Source of the DNA: JAPLXD01 sp041661585
GTDB taxonomy: Bacteria > Patescibacteriota > Minisyncoccia > Moranbacterales > UBA11712
NCBI GenBank assembly: GCA_041661585.1
Contig: JBAZUC010000005.1
Span: 1 to 28,934, forward strand
Direction: 5' to 3'
Length of the DNA: 28,934 nucleotides
Shown here: one piece after another, positions 15,785 through 23,524 of the stretch
Position numbering within the stretch: position 1 is the first letter of the stretch
Layout of the letters: every line of letters begins with the position of its first letter
The notes under the pieces: generated by a model
The model's input: only the letters and a program-made list of their open reading frames with translations
Database searches by the model: none
Told to the model about the DNA's origin: nothing
Made by a program: the position numbers and the translations under genes

Positions 15785-15812
15785 TAGCCAAGCCCTAAGA
15801 TCCTAGCTATTG
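15782..15812. repeat. Inverted repeat overlapping the -35 of the orphan RNA
   Basis: CAATAGC (15782-15788) and GCTATTG (15806-15812) form 7-bp arms with a 17-nt spacer. The inner arm end is part of the -35 hexamer, and the repeat also lies just before the next plus-strand gene, so a regulator bound here could affect both. Confidence 0.45.
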
Positions 15813-15829
15813 GCTCATACAAGCCATAA

Positions 15830-16963
15830 ATGAGCACAGGAAAAAAAATTTTATTGCTGACCCGGCCGATTTGTCCCCCTTGGGACGAAGGGTCGAAAAA
15901 TTTTGCCTATACTCTCGCCAAATATGCGGGTGATTTTGAAATTCATCTTTTGACCTATGGCAAAGTGGATGATCTGCCCGAAAATATTGTTCAACATCAG
16001 ATTTATACGTCGTCGAAATGGGATTGGCCGCAGAAAGTCCGGGCGTATATCTTTTTGCTGAAAGTTTTTTTCTTGAAAGGCGGGAATGATTATGACATTT
16101 TGCATTCGTTTTTCACGCCGACGAAGCTGAATGTATTCGCGTTGAAGCTATGCCTCAAAAATAAAAAGATAAAAACGATCCAAACGCTGGCGACACTTCG
16201 GGATGATTTGTACGGAGCAGAAAAATTGAAAAAAATAATTCACGCGGACTATATCATCACATATTCCGATTACGCGAAAGAAAAACTGGAGAAAATGGGG
16301 TTTGGCAAAGTCAAAAAAATCTATCCCGGGATTGATATTGAAAAATACTCCCCTACGGCGAAGGATCAGGCGCTGATGAAAAAATTTGAAACGAACGAGG
16401 ATGATTTCGTCATCAACTATACCGGGGAATATGTTCGGCTTGGAGATATGGATGATATTGTCGCCGGCTTCATTGATTTGGCAAAAATGAAAAACAACTT
16501 CAAACTTCATCTCGCTGTGCGGGTGAAGAATGAAAAAGACGCATGCAAAAAAAGAGAAATTATCAAGAAATTGGAAAAAGAAAATATTTTGAACCGAGTA
16601 GCGTTTATTGATGATGGCGGTTATGAAATGCAAGATATTTTCAACCTCTCGGATATTTCGATATTCCCCGTGCGGACGATGGCCGGAAAATTTGATATTC
16701 CCCTGGCCGTCATTGAAGCGATGGCCTGCGGAAAGCCGGTGATTGCGTCCAACCTCGAAAGGTTGAAATATTTTCTCAATAATGAAAACAGTATCCTGAT
16801 CGCTCCCGGAAACCGCGAAGTTCTCAAAGAGAATATTTTGTACCTGTATAACAATCCGGAAAAGAGAAACGATCTGGCGCGGCGCAGCATTGATTTTGTC
16901 CGAGCGAATTTTGATATAATGAAAATCGTGAAGGAATATGAAAAAGTTTATGAAAAACTATGA
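15830..16963 (+). CDS. Glycosyltransferase family 4, variant without the first glutamate of E-x7-E
   Basis: The 377-residue protein has the GT4 layout: MSTGKKILLLTRPICPPWDEGSK at the front with the acceptor-side loop, a central INYTGEYVRLGD start of the donor domain and FDIPLAVIEAMACGKPVIAS near the end. Where classical enzymes read EGFG, this reads AGKFDIPLAVIE, so only the second glutamate remains; this variant is seen in a subset of GT4 enzymes. Its stop overlaps the RtcB-like start (ATGA). No Shine-Dalgarno is present. It is likely part of glycan assembly, though the RNA-ligase neighbour is unexpected. Confidence 0.88.
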   Translation: MSTGKKILLLTRPICPPWDEGSKNFAYTLAKYAGDFEIHLLTYGKVDDLPENIVQHQIYTSSKWDWPQKVRAYIFLLKVFFLKGGNDYDILHSFFTPTKLNVFALKLCLKNKKIKTIQTLATLRDDLYGAEKLKKIIHADYIITYSDYAKEKLEKMGFGKVKKIYPGIDIEKYSPTAKDQALMKKFETNEDDFVINYTGEYVRLGDMDDIVAGFIDLAKMKNNFKLHLAVRVKNEKDACKKREIIKKLEKENILNRVAFIDDGGYEMQDIFNLSDISIFPVRTMAGKFDIPLAVIEAMACGKPVIASNLERLKYFLNNENSILIAPGNREVLKENILYLYNNPEKRNDLARRSIDFVRANFDIMKIVKEYEKVYEKL

Positions 16964-18408
16964 ATATTGAATCTCTATCCAATCACAAAAAGCGTTTTCA
17001 AACGGACAAAATGAAAGTCCCGGTGATTTTGCACGCAAGCGAAGATCTTTTGCCGAACGACAAAACTTTGAAGCAGCTCGAGAATACCGCTTCGCAGGAA
17101 TATGTTTTTCATCACATTGCGGCGCTTTCGGACGTTCATGACAAAAAAGGCCGCAAAAATCCGACGGGAACGGTTGTTGCAAGCGAAAAATATCTTTTGC
17201 CCCAGATCAATGATACGGCGCCAAACTGCGGAATGCGGTTTTTGAAAACAAATCTGACTGATGCTGATTTGACTCCGGAAAATATTGATAAATTATTTAA
17301 TGCCCTTTTAAAACCGGTTCCAACCAAAGCTTATATCGGGTCGACAATCCCCTATTCCCTTGTTGTTGATATTTGCCGGTACGGACTTGAGCCGGTGACG
17401 AAATATTTCGGGACACGGACGAAAAACGAGATCAAAAACACTTTCAAAGGCGGAAATTTTTTTGATCAGGAAGTTAGCAAGCAAAATATAACGGATGCTA
17501 TTCCCCAACTATTTTTGTGGATTGGAAAGTTTCGTCTCGGAATTCTTGGAGCGGCGGGAAATCATTTTCTGGATCTCATGAAAATATCTGAGATAAAAGA
17601 CCCCGAAATGGCGGAAAAATTTGGCATCAAAAAAGGACAATATATTTTCATGTTTCACACAGGTTCGGGACTTTTGGGCCAATATGCGTCATATTTGTAT
17701 ACTCCGAAAAAGAAAGAGCATGTGAGCCAGCGTATTGTGCTTGAACTCGGGAAATTGTTTTGGCGTTCGGGAAAGAAAAAAATATATAGCAAAATAGCAA
17801 AGAAAATCGCCGAGTACAAAGATAAAGATGAATTTTTCGCCTACGACGCGGCATCCCCCGAAGGAAAAATGTTTTTGACAGCCCATCAGGCGGCGGGCAA
17901 CCAGGGATTTGCCAATCGCTCCATTTTGACGCACAATCTTGACCAGACAATCGAAAAAGTTTTGGGAAAAAATCCGGAATTGGAGCTCCTTTATGATTCT
18001 CCGCATATTTTTGTGAACCGCGAAAAACATTTTGGGAAAGATGTTTGGGTGCATCGCAACGGCGCCGTCCGGGCAACTGCTGGAGAACCGGTTTTCATTC
18101 CTTCTTCGATGTGTACGTCGATGTATTTGGGCGTCGGCACGAACGAAAACGAATCGACATTTTTTTCTGCGGGACATGGAACAGGACGGCGCAAAAATCC
18201 GGAAAGCGAAAAAGCTGGGACAAAAGAGGATCTGTTTGAAAAAATGAAAGAAAGAAAAGTAAAATTGTTCAACGCGAAATCAAAAGGTGTGGTTTTCCAG
18301 GATTCGGGATATTATAAGGATGTGGAAGAAGTGATCGCGGGAATGGAAGAAAACAAGATCGTGAAACCTGTGGCGAAAATGGAACCGGTAGCGGTGTTGA
18401 TGTATTAG
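16960..18408 (+). CDS. RtcB-family RNA ligase, divergent
   Basis: RtcB joins RNA 2',3'-cyclic phosphate (or 3'-phosphate) to 5'-OH ends using GTP and Mn2+. The 482-residue protein shows the family blocks in order: LSDVHDKKG (57-64), NCGMR with the metal-ligand cysteine C90, GAAGNHF (H202), FHTGSG (H233), AGNQGFANR, SPHIFVNRE (H349), VHRNGAVRA, IPSSMCTSMYLGVG and SAGHGTGR with the guanylated histidine H406. Two departures are visible: the aspartate expected three residues before the cysteine (D-x-x-C) is alanine (A-P-N-C), and the SR pair after HGAGR is replaced by KNPE. Its ATG overlaps the GT4 stop. Family membership is firm; whether it still ligates is open. Confidence 0.9.
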   Translation: MNIESLSNHKKRFQTDKMKVPVILHASEDLLPNDKTLKQLENTASQEYVFHHIAALSDVHDKKGRKNPTGTVVASEKYLLPQINDTAPNCGMRFLKTNLTDADLTPENIDKLFNALLKPVPTKAYIGSTIPYSLVVDICRYGLEPVTKYFGTRTKNEIKNTFKGGNFFDQEVSKQNITDAIPQLFLWIGKFRLGILGAAGNHFLDLMKISEIKDPEMAEKFGIKKGQYIFMFHTGSGLLGQYASYLYTPKKKEHVSQRIVLELGKLFWRSGKKKIYSKIAKKIAEYKDKDEFFAYDAASPEGKMFLTAHQAAGNQGFANRSILTHNLDQTIEKVLGKNPELELLYDSPHIFVNREKHFGKDVWVHRNGAVRATAGEPVFIPSSMCTSMYLGVGTNENESTFFSAGHGTGRRKNPESEKAGTKEDLFEKMKERKVKLFNAKSKGVVFQDSGYYKDVEEVIAGMEENKIVKPVAKMEPVAVLMY

Positions 18409-18427
18409 GGAGTTTTAGTATTTTTAC

Positions 18428-18462
18428 AAAAAACATGCCGCACCCCTGGTGGATGCGGCATG
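18428..18462 (-). terminator. Intrinsic terminator of the 107-residue gene
   Basis: On the minus strand a perfect 9-bp stem CATGCCGCA/TGCGGCATG (18434-18442, 18454-18462) with an 11-nt loop is followed by six T. There is no T run on the plus side, so it serves the minus strand. Confidence 0.9.
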
Positions 18463-18480
18463 ACAGCGAAAGTTCAGCCG

Positions 18481-18804
18481 TTAATCCCCGAAGACTTCCA
18501 TGAGATCAAGGATGTCATCGAGAATTTTCCTGGAAATGCCCCGAAATTTCCCATCGGATCCGAGGCACCTGACACTGATTCCGATGGTTATATCCATGTT
18601 TCCATAACCTCCGCCATCCTGTTCTTTATGGAGCTCAATTTTAGCCACGTAAGCAATTGTTTGGGCGGGAATTCTTGCCACTTCAGTTCTTATTTTTTCG
18701 TCTTCGAACACCATGCCCTTTTGGGTAATGTTTTGCTCACTGGCCAGAAAAGCTAACAATTTCGCATACTGTTCCGGTGTTTTGTTGAAAATCTTAACGA
18801 ACAT
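18481..18804 (-). CDS. Hypothetical 107-residue soluble protein, single-gene unit
   Basis: The product starts MFVKIFNKTPEQYAKLL and has predicted mixed alpha/beta character: an N-terminal helix (about 9-24), a beta-rich centre (about 45-80) with a glycine patch QDGGGYGN, and an amphipathic C-terminal helix (about 88-104). There are no membrane segment, signal peptide or cysteine pair, and I recognise no family. The ATG at 18804 is supported by GGGAGGGAG just upstream. The gene has its own promoter with a palindrome on the -35 and its own terminator, so it is independently regulated and very likely real. It converges on rtcB. Confidence 0.8.
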   Translation of the reverse strand: MFVKIFNKTPEQYAKLLAFLASEQNITQKGMVFEDEKIRTEVARIPAQTIAYVAKIELHKEQDGGGYGNMDITIGISVRCLGSDGKFRGISRKILDDILDLMEVFGD

Positions 18805-18829
18805 CAGTTGCTCCCTCCCTATATCCAGA

Positions 18830-18858
18830 TTATTAAATTACAATTACTTGATATCCAA
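18830..18858 (-). promoter_or_regulatory. Promoter of the 107-residue gene
   Basis: Minus strand TTGGAT (18853-18858), 17 nt, TAATAA (18830-18835), with the predicted start near 18823 and the Shine-Dalgarno just after it. Confidence 0.5.
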
Positions 18859-18860
18859 GT
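18846..18860. repeat. Palindrome over the -35, possible operator
   Basis: ACTTGATATCCAAGT: arms ACTTG and CAAGT around ATATC, covering the -35 of the minus-strand promoter and lying 9 nt before the plus-strand kinase start. Its position suits a shared operator, but it is short. Confidence 0.4.
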
Positions 18861-18868
18861 CTATATCA

Positions 18869-19486
18869 ATGAAAAAATATTGTCAATATCCAAAACTCAT
18901 CACCCTTTCCGGACTCGACGGTTCGGGAAAATCGACGCAAATTGAATTTTTGAAAGATTATCTCAAGTCGCAAGGTAAGACTTTTTTCTTTTTTCATGGC
19001 GCGGGATTTTCTGTGTCTTCGCTGTATAAAATATTCCCTATATTTTCCTGGAAGAAAACCAAAGAAAAAATTCGAAGCGACAAAGGCGTCACAAAAGCGA
19101 ATTGGATTGAAATTCAACTGCGCAAAATTGCTCTTATGATTGATATTTGCAGATTTCGGAGGCGAATGAAAAAGAAAAAAGTTGATTATATTATTTCCGA
19201 CAGATATTTTTATGACAGCGTGGCGAATATAAACTTTCTTTCCGGGAAAAATAGCAAGTTATGCGTTGAAAAACATATACCCAAACCTGATTTTGCCTTT
19301 TATATCGATGCAAAACCTGAAACAATCATGCAGCGCGAGCGAAAACCGGATCAGGGAACGGAATATTTGGTGGCGAAAGAAAAAATATTTGAGAGAAAAA
19401 TTAAAGATTGGAATATGATCGTGGTTGACGGAGAAAAGAATAAAGAAGATATATTTGCTGAAATAAAGTCAAAAACCAATGTCTAA
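18869..19486 (+). CDS. Thymidylate-kinase-like P-loop kinase
   Basis: The 205-residue product has the Walker A loop GLDGSGKST at about 14-22, the ISDRYFYDS block (about 109-117) that corresponds to the DRY/DRF motif of thymidylate kinases, and a lid region MQRERKPDQGTEYL. These enzymes phosphorylate dTMP to dTDP. Length is normal. The start at 18869 puts the P-loop at the usual distance from the N-terminus; upstream in-frame codons belong to the opposite-strand gene region. It overlaps the flippase start by 8 nt. dTDP also leads to dTDP-sugars, so a link to glycan supply is possible, but a relaxed substrate range, or a kinase for another small molecule, cannot be excluded. Confidence 0.82.
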   Translation: MKKYCQYPKLITLSGLDGSGKSTQIEFLKDYLKSQGKTFFFFHGAGFSVSSLYKIFPIFSWKKTKEKIRSDKGVTKANWIEIQLRKIALMIDICRFRRRMKKKKVDYIISDRYFYDSVANINFLSGKNSKLCVEKHIPKPDFAFYIDAKPETIMQRERKPDQGTEYLVAKEKIFERKIKDWNMIVVDGEKNKEDIFAEIKSKTNV

Positions 19487-20975
19487 ATTCCTCGTAAAAT
19501 CATTTTTTTGGGTGACATTGAGCGAGATCATATACAATCTCTCGGCTTATGTCATTCATTCCGGAATGGGGCGGATCTTGGGTCCGGCCCAGTATGGTCG
19601 GTATGGGATCGTTGTCACGCTCACGACAATGATTGTTGTTCTCATCGGGCAAGGCGTGCCGACGGCCATGGCGAAATATTTGGGCGAGATATATGACACG
19701 AAGATCGGACTCATTCCGATCATCAAAAGGCAGACAGCTAAGATCCAGTTCATACTCATCGGCGCGGTGACGGTCATCTTCTTTTTTCTTGCGCCGGTGA
19801 TCTCTTTCATTCTCCACGACAAAAGCCTGACGCCCCTTTTCCAGCTCTCCACGCTGGTCATCCCCGCTTTCGCGCTCGCGTCGTTCTATTTCTACTACTA
19901 CACCGGCCTGCACGAGTTCAAAACTCAGGCCTGGCTCAAAACTTCCCGTTCATTTGCCCGCTTGCTCTTCATCTTGGGTTTGGCTTTGCTTTTGAAATCA
20001 AGAGGGTACGCGCTCGAGGGGGCGATCATCGGCTATATTCTCGCGCCTCTTTCGATATACTTTGAGGCCAATGCGCTCGACAAATTCAAAAAAGTGAAGC
20101 CCGAAGGATTTTTCGACTGGCGAAAACTTCTGCAATATGCGTGGCCGATGACGCTTTTCCTCATTGCCTATGAATTTTTGATCACGATTGATCTCTATCT
20201 TGTGAAAGGAATTTTGCAAAATGACTATCTGACCGGAATATACAACGGCGCCATCACGGTCGGGCGCATTCCATATTTTTTATTTTACGCATTAACAATC
20301 ATCATTCTTCCCGCGGTTTCCAAATCAACCTCGAGTAACAACCACGCCGAGACGAAAAAATTGATTGGACAATCTTTGCGCTTGATGGTGATGTTTCTTC
20401 TGCCGATCGCGATCCTGATGGCCGTCTATTCCCGTCCGGTTTTGCAAATATTCTATGGCAACAAATTTCTGGCCGCGGCCGGTCCGATGTCGATCTTGAT
20501 GGCCGGCGTCATTTTTCTCACAATTTTCTATGTCATGGCCTTTGCTTTGAACGGCGCGGGGAAAGTGAAAGCGCCGATGTATATCGCCTTTGCGGGTCTT
20601 GCGACAAACATCATCCTCAGCTATTTTTTCATCCACAAATACGGCCTCACGGGCGCGGCGGTGGCCACTTCGATCACTTCTTTTGTCACAATGGTGCTGG
20701 TTCTCGCTTATTCGTATAGTTTCTTTGGATATTTGTTCAAGTTTTCCAGTTTCGTGAAAATCATGCTTGCTTCGGCGATTATGTATCTTGCCTCAATGTT
20801 TTTTCCGGATGGAAAATATATTTTTCTTCTCTGGTCGGCGATTTTGTTTGCAATCTATATTTTTCTCTTGTATATCTTCCGCGAATTCGGCGCATCGGAT
20901 CTTGAGCTTGTGAAACAACTTCTTGCCAAAAAGAAGCTGAAAACCGCAGCGGACGTCGAAGAAGAGGCTTTGTAG
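19479..20975 (+). CDS. Wzx-type polysaccharide flippase (MOP superfamily)
   Basis: The 498-residue protein has about 14 membrane segments, with the typical opening FFWVTLSEIIYNLSAYVIHSG and GRILGPAQYGRYGIVVTL of the polysaccharide-synthesis transporter family, and a charged C-terminal tail after about residue 470. Members move lipid-linked saccharides from the inner to the outer membrane leaflet. This is the step between the cytoplasmic GT4/GT2 enzymes and the outside ligase, GT-C and LCP proteins of the window. The start overlaps the kinase gene end by 8 nt (ATGTCTAA). It is the last gene of the plus-strand glycan run. Confidence 0.92.
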   Translation: MSKFLVKSFFWVTLSEIIYNLSAYVIHSGMGRILGPAQYGRYGIVVTLTTMIVVLIGQGVPTAMAKYLGEIYDTKIGLIPIIKRQTAKIQFILIGAVTVIFFFLAPVISFILHDKSLTPLFQLSTLVIPAFALASFYFYYYTGLHEFKTQAWLKTSRSFARLLFILGLALLLKSRGYALEGAIIGYILAPLSIYFEANALDKFKKVKPEGFFDWRKLLQYAWPMTLFLIAYEFLITIDLYLVKGILQNDYLTGIYNGAITVGRIPYFLFYALTIIILPAVSKSTSSNNHAETKKLIGQSLRLMVMFLLPIAILMAVYSRPVLQIFYGNKFLAAAGPMSILMAGVIFLTIFYVMAFALNGAGKVKAPMYIAFAGLATNIILSYFFIHKYGLTGAAVATSITSFVTMVLVLAYSYSFFGYLFKFSSFVKIMLASAIMYLASMFFPDGKYIFLLWSAILFAIYIFLLYIFREFGASDLELVKQLLAKKKLKTAADVEEEAL

Positions 20976-20977
20976 AA

Positions 20978-21006
20978 ATAAAAAAAGCTCCCCCGATGGA
21001 GGAGCT
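20978..21006 (-). terminator. Intrinsic terminator of the 86-residue membrane protein gene
   Basis: On the minus strand AGCTCC pairs with GGAGCT (21001-21006 with 20986-20991), followed by TTTTTT. It sits 46 nt past the 86-residue stop and just beyond the flippase stop on the other strand. Confidence 0.85.
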
Positions 21007-21052
21007 GTGAAATATCTTGATCATTTGGGTCTATGAGCTAGGTCTAAGTTTT

Positions 21053-21313
21053 TCAATTATGCGTTTTTCTAATTTTTCTGCTAGCATAGCTACCTGCTAG
21101 CATGGCTATGAGGAGCATGACTAAGCCTACTAGTCCTCCAAATGATAACCCCCACAGCAGACCTCTTCCCTTGGGGTGTTCAGGCGGCCAAAACAGGAAC
21201 ATATCGTTCCAGCCATAAAGGATGACTCCAAGGGCAAAAAAACCGATAAAACAGCCGAAAAAATACAGTCCAATCTTAAAAAGAGAGGACTCTTTCGATT
21301 TAGATTTTTCCAT
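21053..21313 (-). CDS. Hypothetical 86-residue membrane protein, two helices
   Basis: The product has a Lys/Ser-rich start (MEKSKSKESS), a membrane helix (about 12-34), a loop with WPPEHPKGRG (about 42-51) and a second helix (about 53-76), ending in a basic tail. It would sit in the cytoplasmic membrane with both ends inside. No family is recognised. The ATG at 21313 follows AGGAGGA with 7-8 nt spacing, one of the four strong Shine-Dalgarno starts in the window. It has its own terminator and lies 48 nt after the folD stop, so it may be read from the glyA-folD promoter or from its own; I see no good promoter in the gap. Confidence 0.8.
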   Translation of the reverse strand: MEKSKSKESSLFKIGLYFFGCFIGFFALGVILYGWNDMFLFWPPEHPKGRGLLWGLSFGGLVGLVMLLIAMLAGSYASRKIRKTHN

Positions 21314-21361
21314 CAGTCATTCCTCCTGAAGGGATATATTTTTGTTTGCGTTGTTAATGAG

Positions 21362-22198
21362 CTATTTTTCGGCCAACCTCACTGTATTCCAAAGCAACAT
21401 TGCGATTGTCACTGGTCCCACGCCGCCGGGGACGGGGGTTATATATGCGGCCTTTTTGGAAACTGATGCAAAATCCACATCGCCGTATATTTTTTTGTTC
21501 TCGCCGCGGTTCACGCCCACGTCGATCACGACCACTCCTTTTTTCACCATATCAGCTTTGATCATATTTATTTTTCCCACAGCAACGACCAAAATATCAG
21601 CCTTTTGAGTGTATCTTTTCAGATTTTTTGTTTGCCTATGGCAGACCGTGATTGTTGCACCGCGATTGAGGAGAAATTGTGCCATCGGTTTTCCGACAAT
21701 GTTTGAACGGCCGACAACAACCGCATTTTTTCCGGCGATGGGAATTTTGTATTCTTCGAGTAATTTTATAATTCCAAGCGGCGTGGCAGGAGCGACCACT
21801 GAATATCCTTCACCCTCTTGCGCGAATCTGCCAAAATTGAGCGGATGGAGGCAATCGGCGTCCTTTCGCGGGTCAACGCTTTCGATTATTTTTTTCTTAT
21901 CAATATGTTTTGGGAGTGGCAGTTGAACCATTATCGCTGAAACTTTTTTGTCTTTGTTGAGCTTATCAATCAGACCGAGAAGTTTTTTTTCAGAAGTTTT
22001 TGCAGGCAAAATGATAGTTTCCGAGCCTATCCCCGCTTGTCCGCAAAAAACGCCTTTCCGCCGGACATATATCGCCGAAGCCGGATCGTCGCCGACCAAA
22101 ACCATCGCCAAAACAGGTTTGCGTTTCATAGTGGCAACTTTTTTCTTTAACTGAAGCATGATCTTGTTGGCGAACTTTGTACCGTCGAGCATTTTCAT
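21362..22198 (-). CDS. folD: Bifunctional methylene-tetrahydrofolate dehydrogenase / cyclohydrolase
   Basis: FolD turns 5,10-methylene-tetrahydrofolate into 10-formyl-tetrahydrofolate with NADP. The 278-residue product from the ATG at 22198 shows DDPASAIYVRRKG with the catalytic lysine, VQLPLPKHI, the cofactor-site motif GRSNIVGKPMAQFLL, ADILVVAVGK, VVIDVGVN and the closing TPVPGGVGPVT. All key blocks and the usual length are present. The start overlaps the glyA stop as ATGA, so the two are coupled: glyA makes the methylene form that FolD oxidises. A longer frame up to 22345 would run into glyA and is not supported. The formyl product feeds Fmt across the divergent promoter. Confidence 0.96.
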   Translation of the reverse strand: MKMLDGTKFANKIMLQLKKKVATMKRKPVLAMVLVGDDPASAIYVRRKGVFCGQAGIGSETIILPAKTSEKKLLGLIDKLNKDKKVSAIMVQLPLPKHIDKKKIIESVDPRKDADCLHPLNFGRFAQEGEGYSVVAPATPLGIIKLLEEYKIPIAGKNAVVVGRSNIVGKPMAQFLLNRGATITVCHRQTKNLKRYTQKADILVVAVGKINMIKADMVKKGVVVIDVGVNRGENKKIYGDVDFASVSKKAAYITPVPGGVGPVTIAMLLWNTVRLAEK

Positions 22199-23490
22199 AA
22201 TCCTTTGTATAGCGGAAATTCTTGGCACAATTCTTTCACGACCCGTGCGGATTTTTTGATATTTTTTTTGCTTTCCAGCGTATTCGCGATGGTGTTTCCC
22301 AAAATTTCCATTTCTTTTTCTTTCATGCCGCGAATTGTGACGCAAGGCGTGCCAAGGCGAATGCCGCTCGGATTGTAGGGCGGATTTGGGTCGTGCGGAA
22401 TGGCATTCTTGTTGAGAGAAATGCCAATTTCCTCAAGGCGCTCTTCGGCTTCTTTGCCGCCAATTTTGAAAGGCGTCACATCCATCAAGATTAAATGATT
22501 GTCCGTTCCGCCGGTTGACAAACGCAAACCGCGTTCGTTGAAAATATCTGCCAGCTTTTTGGCGTTTTTCACGACTTGCGCGGCCCAAATTTTGAATTCC
22601 TTGGTCGAGGCTTCTTTCAGAGCCACGGCGATGCCGGCAATCGTATGGATATGTGGCCCTCCCTGCATACCGGGGAAAATAGAACGATCGACCAAGGTCG
22701 GCAGATCTTTTTTGGTTGGATTTTTCACAGGTTTCAACGGATCAGAAGGGTTGCCGTTGCACAAAATCATTCCCGCTCTCGGACCGCGCAAAGTTTTGTG
22801 AGTGGTTGTCGTAATAATATCTGCAATTCCGGCCGGACTGGGATGAACACCGGCGGCGACCAGTCCTGCGATGTGAGCGATGTCGGCCATCAGATAGGCT
22901 CCGACCTGCTTGGCAATTTTTGCGAATTTTTCAAAATCGATTGTTCGCGGATAGGCGGTGTAGCCGCAGATGATCACTTTCGGTTTGTGTTTTTTGGCAA
23001 GCTTTTCAATTTCGTCAAAATCAATATAGCCATTCTTGTCGGTTGTATATTGAACGGAATTGAAATATTTTCCCGTGACGCTCACTTTCCAGCCATGAGT
23101 CAGATGTCCGCCAAAGCGCAGATCCATGCCCATGATCGTGTCTCCTGGAGCGCATAGAGCGTTCAAGGCCGCAAAATTGGCCGGAGAACCTGAATATGGC
23201 TGAACATTGGCGTGGGAGACTCCAAAGAGCTTTTTCGCGCGTTTGATGGCAATTTGTTCGACTGCGTCCGTGTATTTCTGGCCGCCATAATAGCGTTTTT
23301 TTGGGAACCCTTCGGAATACTTGTTTTCAAAAACCGACCCAATGGCTTCCAAAACCGCGCGCGATGCATATGACTCCGACGGGATCATTTCGAGGCCTTC
23401 TTGCTGGCGGTCGATTTCGCCGGAAACGGTTTCGTATACCTCTCTGTCCTCTTTCTTGAGATGCCAATAAACTTTTTCGCGTTCTTTCAT
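22195..23490 (-). CDS. glyA: Serine hydroxymethyltransferase
   Basis: GlyA interconverts serine and glycine, producing 5,10-methylene-tetrahydrofolate with pyridoxal phosphate. The 431-residue protein has the family blocks MIPSESYASRAVLEAIG, NVQPYSGSPAN, MADIAHIAGLVAAG and the cofactor-binding TTTTHKTLRGPR, whose lysine carries the pyridoxal phosphate. Length and motifs are normal. The gene leads a glyA-folD pair from a TTGCCT-17-TAGAAT promoter about 26 nt upstream and has no Shine-Dalgarno. It is divergent from the Memo-priA-def-fmt operon. Confidence 0.96.
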   Translation of the reverse strand: MKEREKVYWHLKKEDREVYETVSGEIDRQQEGLEMIPSESYASRAVLEAIGSVFENKYSEGFPKKRYYGGQKYTDAVEQIAIKRAKKLFGVSHANVQPYSGSPANFAALNALCAPGDTIMGMDLRFGGHLTHGWKVSVTGKYFNSVQYTTDKNGYIDFDEIEKLAKKHKPKVIICGYTAYPRTIDFEKFAKIAKQVGAYLMADIAHIAGLVAAGVHPSPAGIADIITTTTHKTLRGPRAGMILCNGNPSDPLKPVKNPTKKDLPTLVDRSIFPGMQGGPHIHTIAGIAVALKEASTKEFKIWAAQVVKNAKKLADIFNERGLRLSTGGTDNHLILMDVTPFKIGGKEAEERLEEIGISLNKNAIPHDPNPPYNPSGIRLGTPCVTIRGMKEKEMEILGNTIANTLESKKNIKKSARVVKELCQEFPLYKGL

Positions 23491-23495
23491 AGAGC

Positions 23496-23524
23496 TTTAA
23501 AATTTCGTATTATTATGCTAAAAT
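23496..23524 (+). promoter_or_regulatory. Candidate promoter of the Memo-priA-def-fmt operon
   Basis: TTTAAA (23496-23501), 17 nt, TAAAAT (23519-23524). The -10 shares bases with the -10 of the opposite glyA promoter. The -35 is weak. Confidence 0.4.

Noticed and set aside
21362..22345. Longer FolD starting at 22345
   Set aside because: It would overlap glyA by 150 nt and add arginine/lysine-rich residues foreign to FolD; the ATGA overlap at 22198 fits much better.
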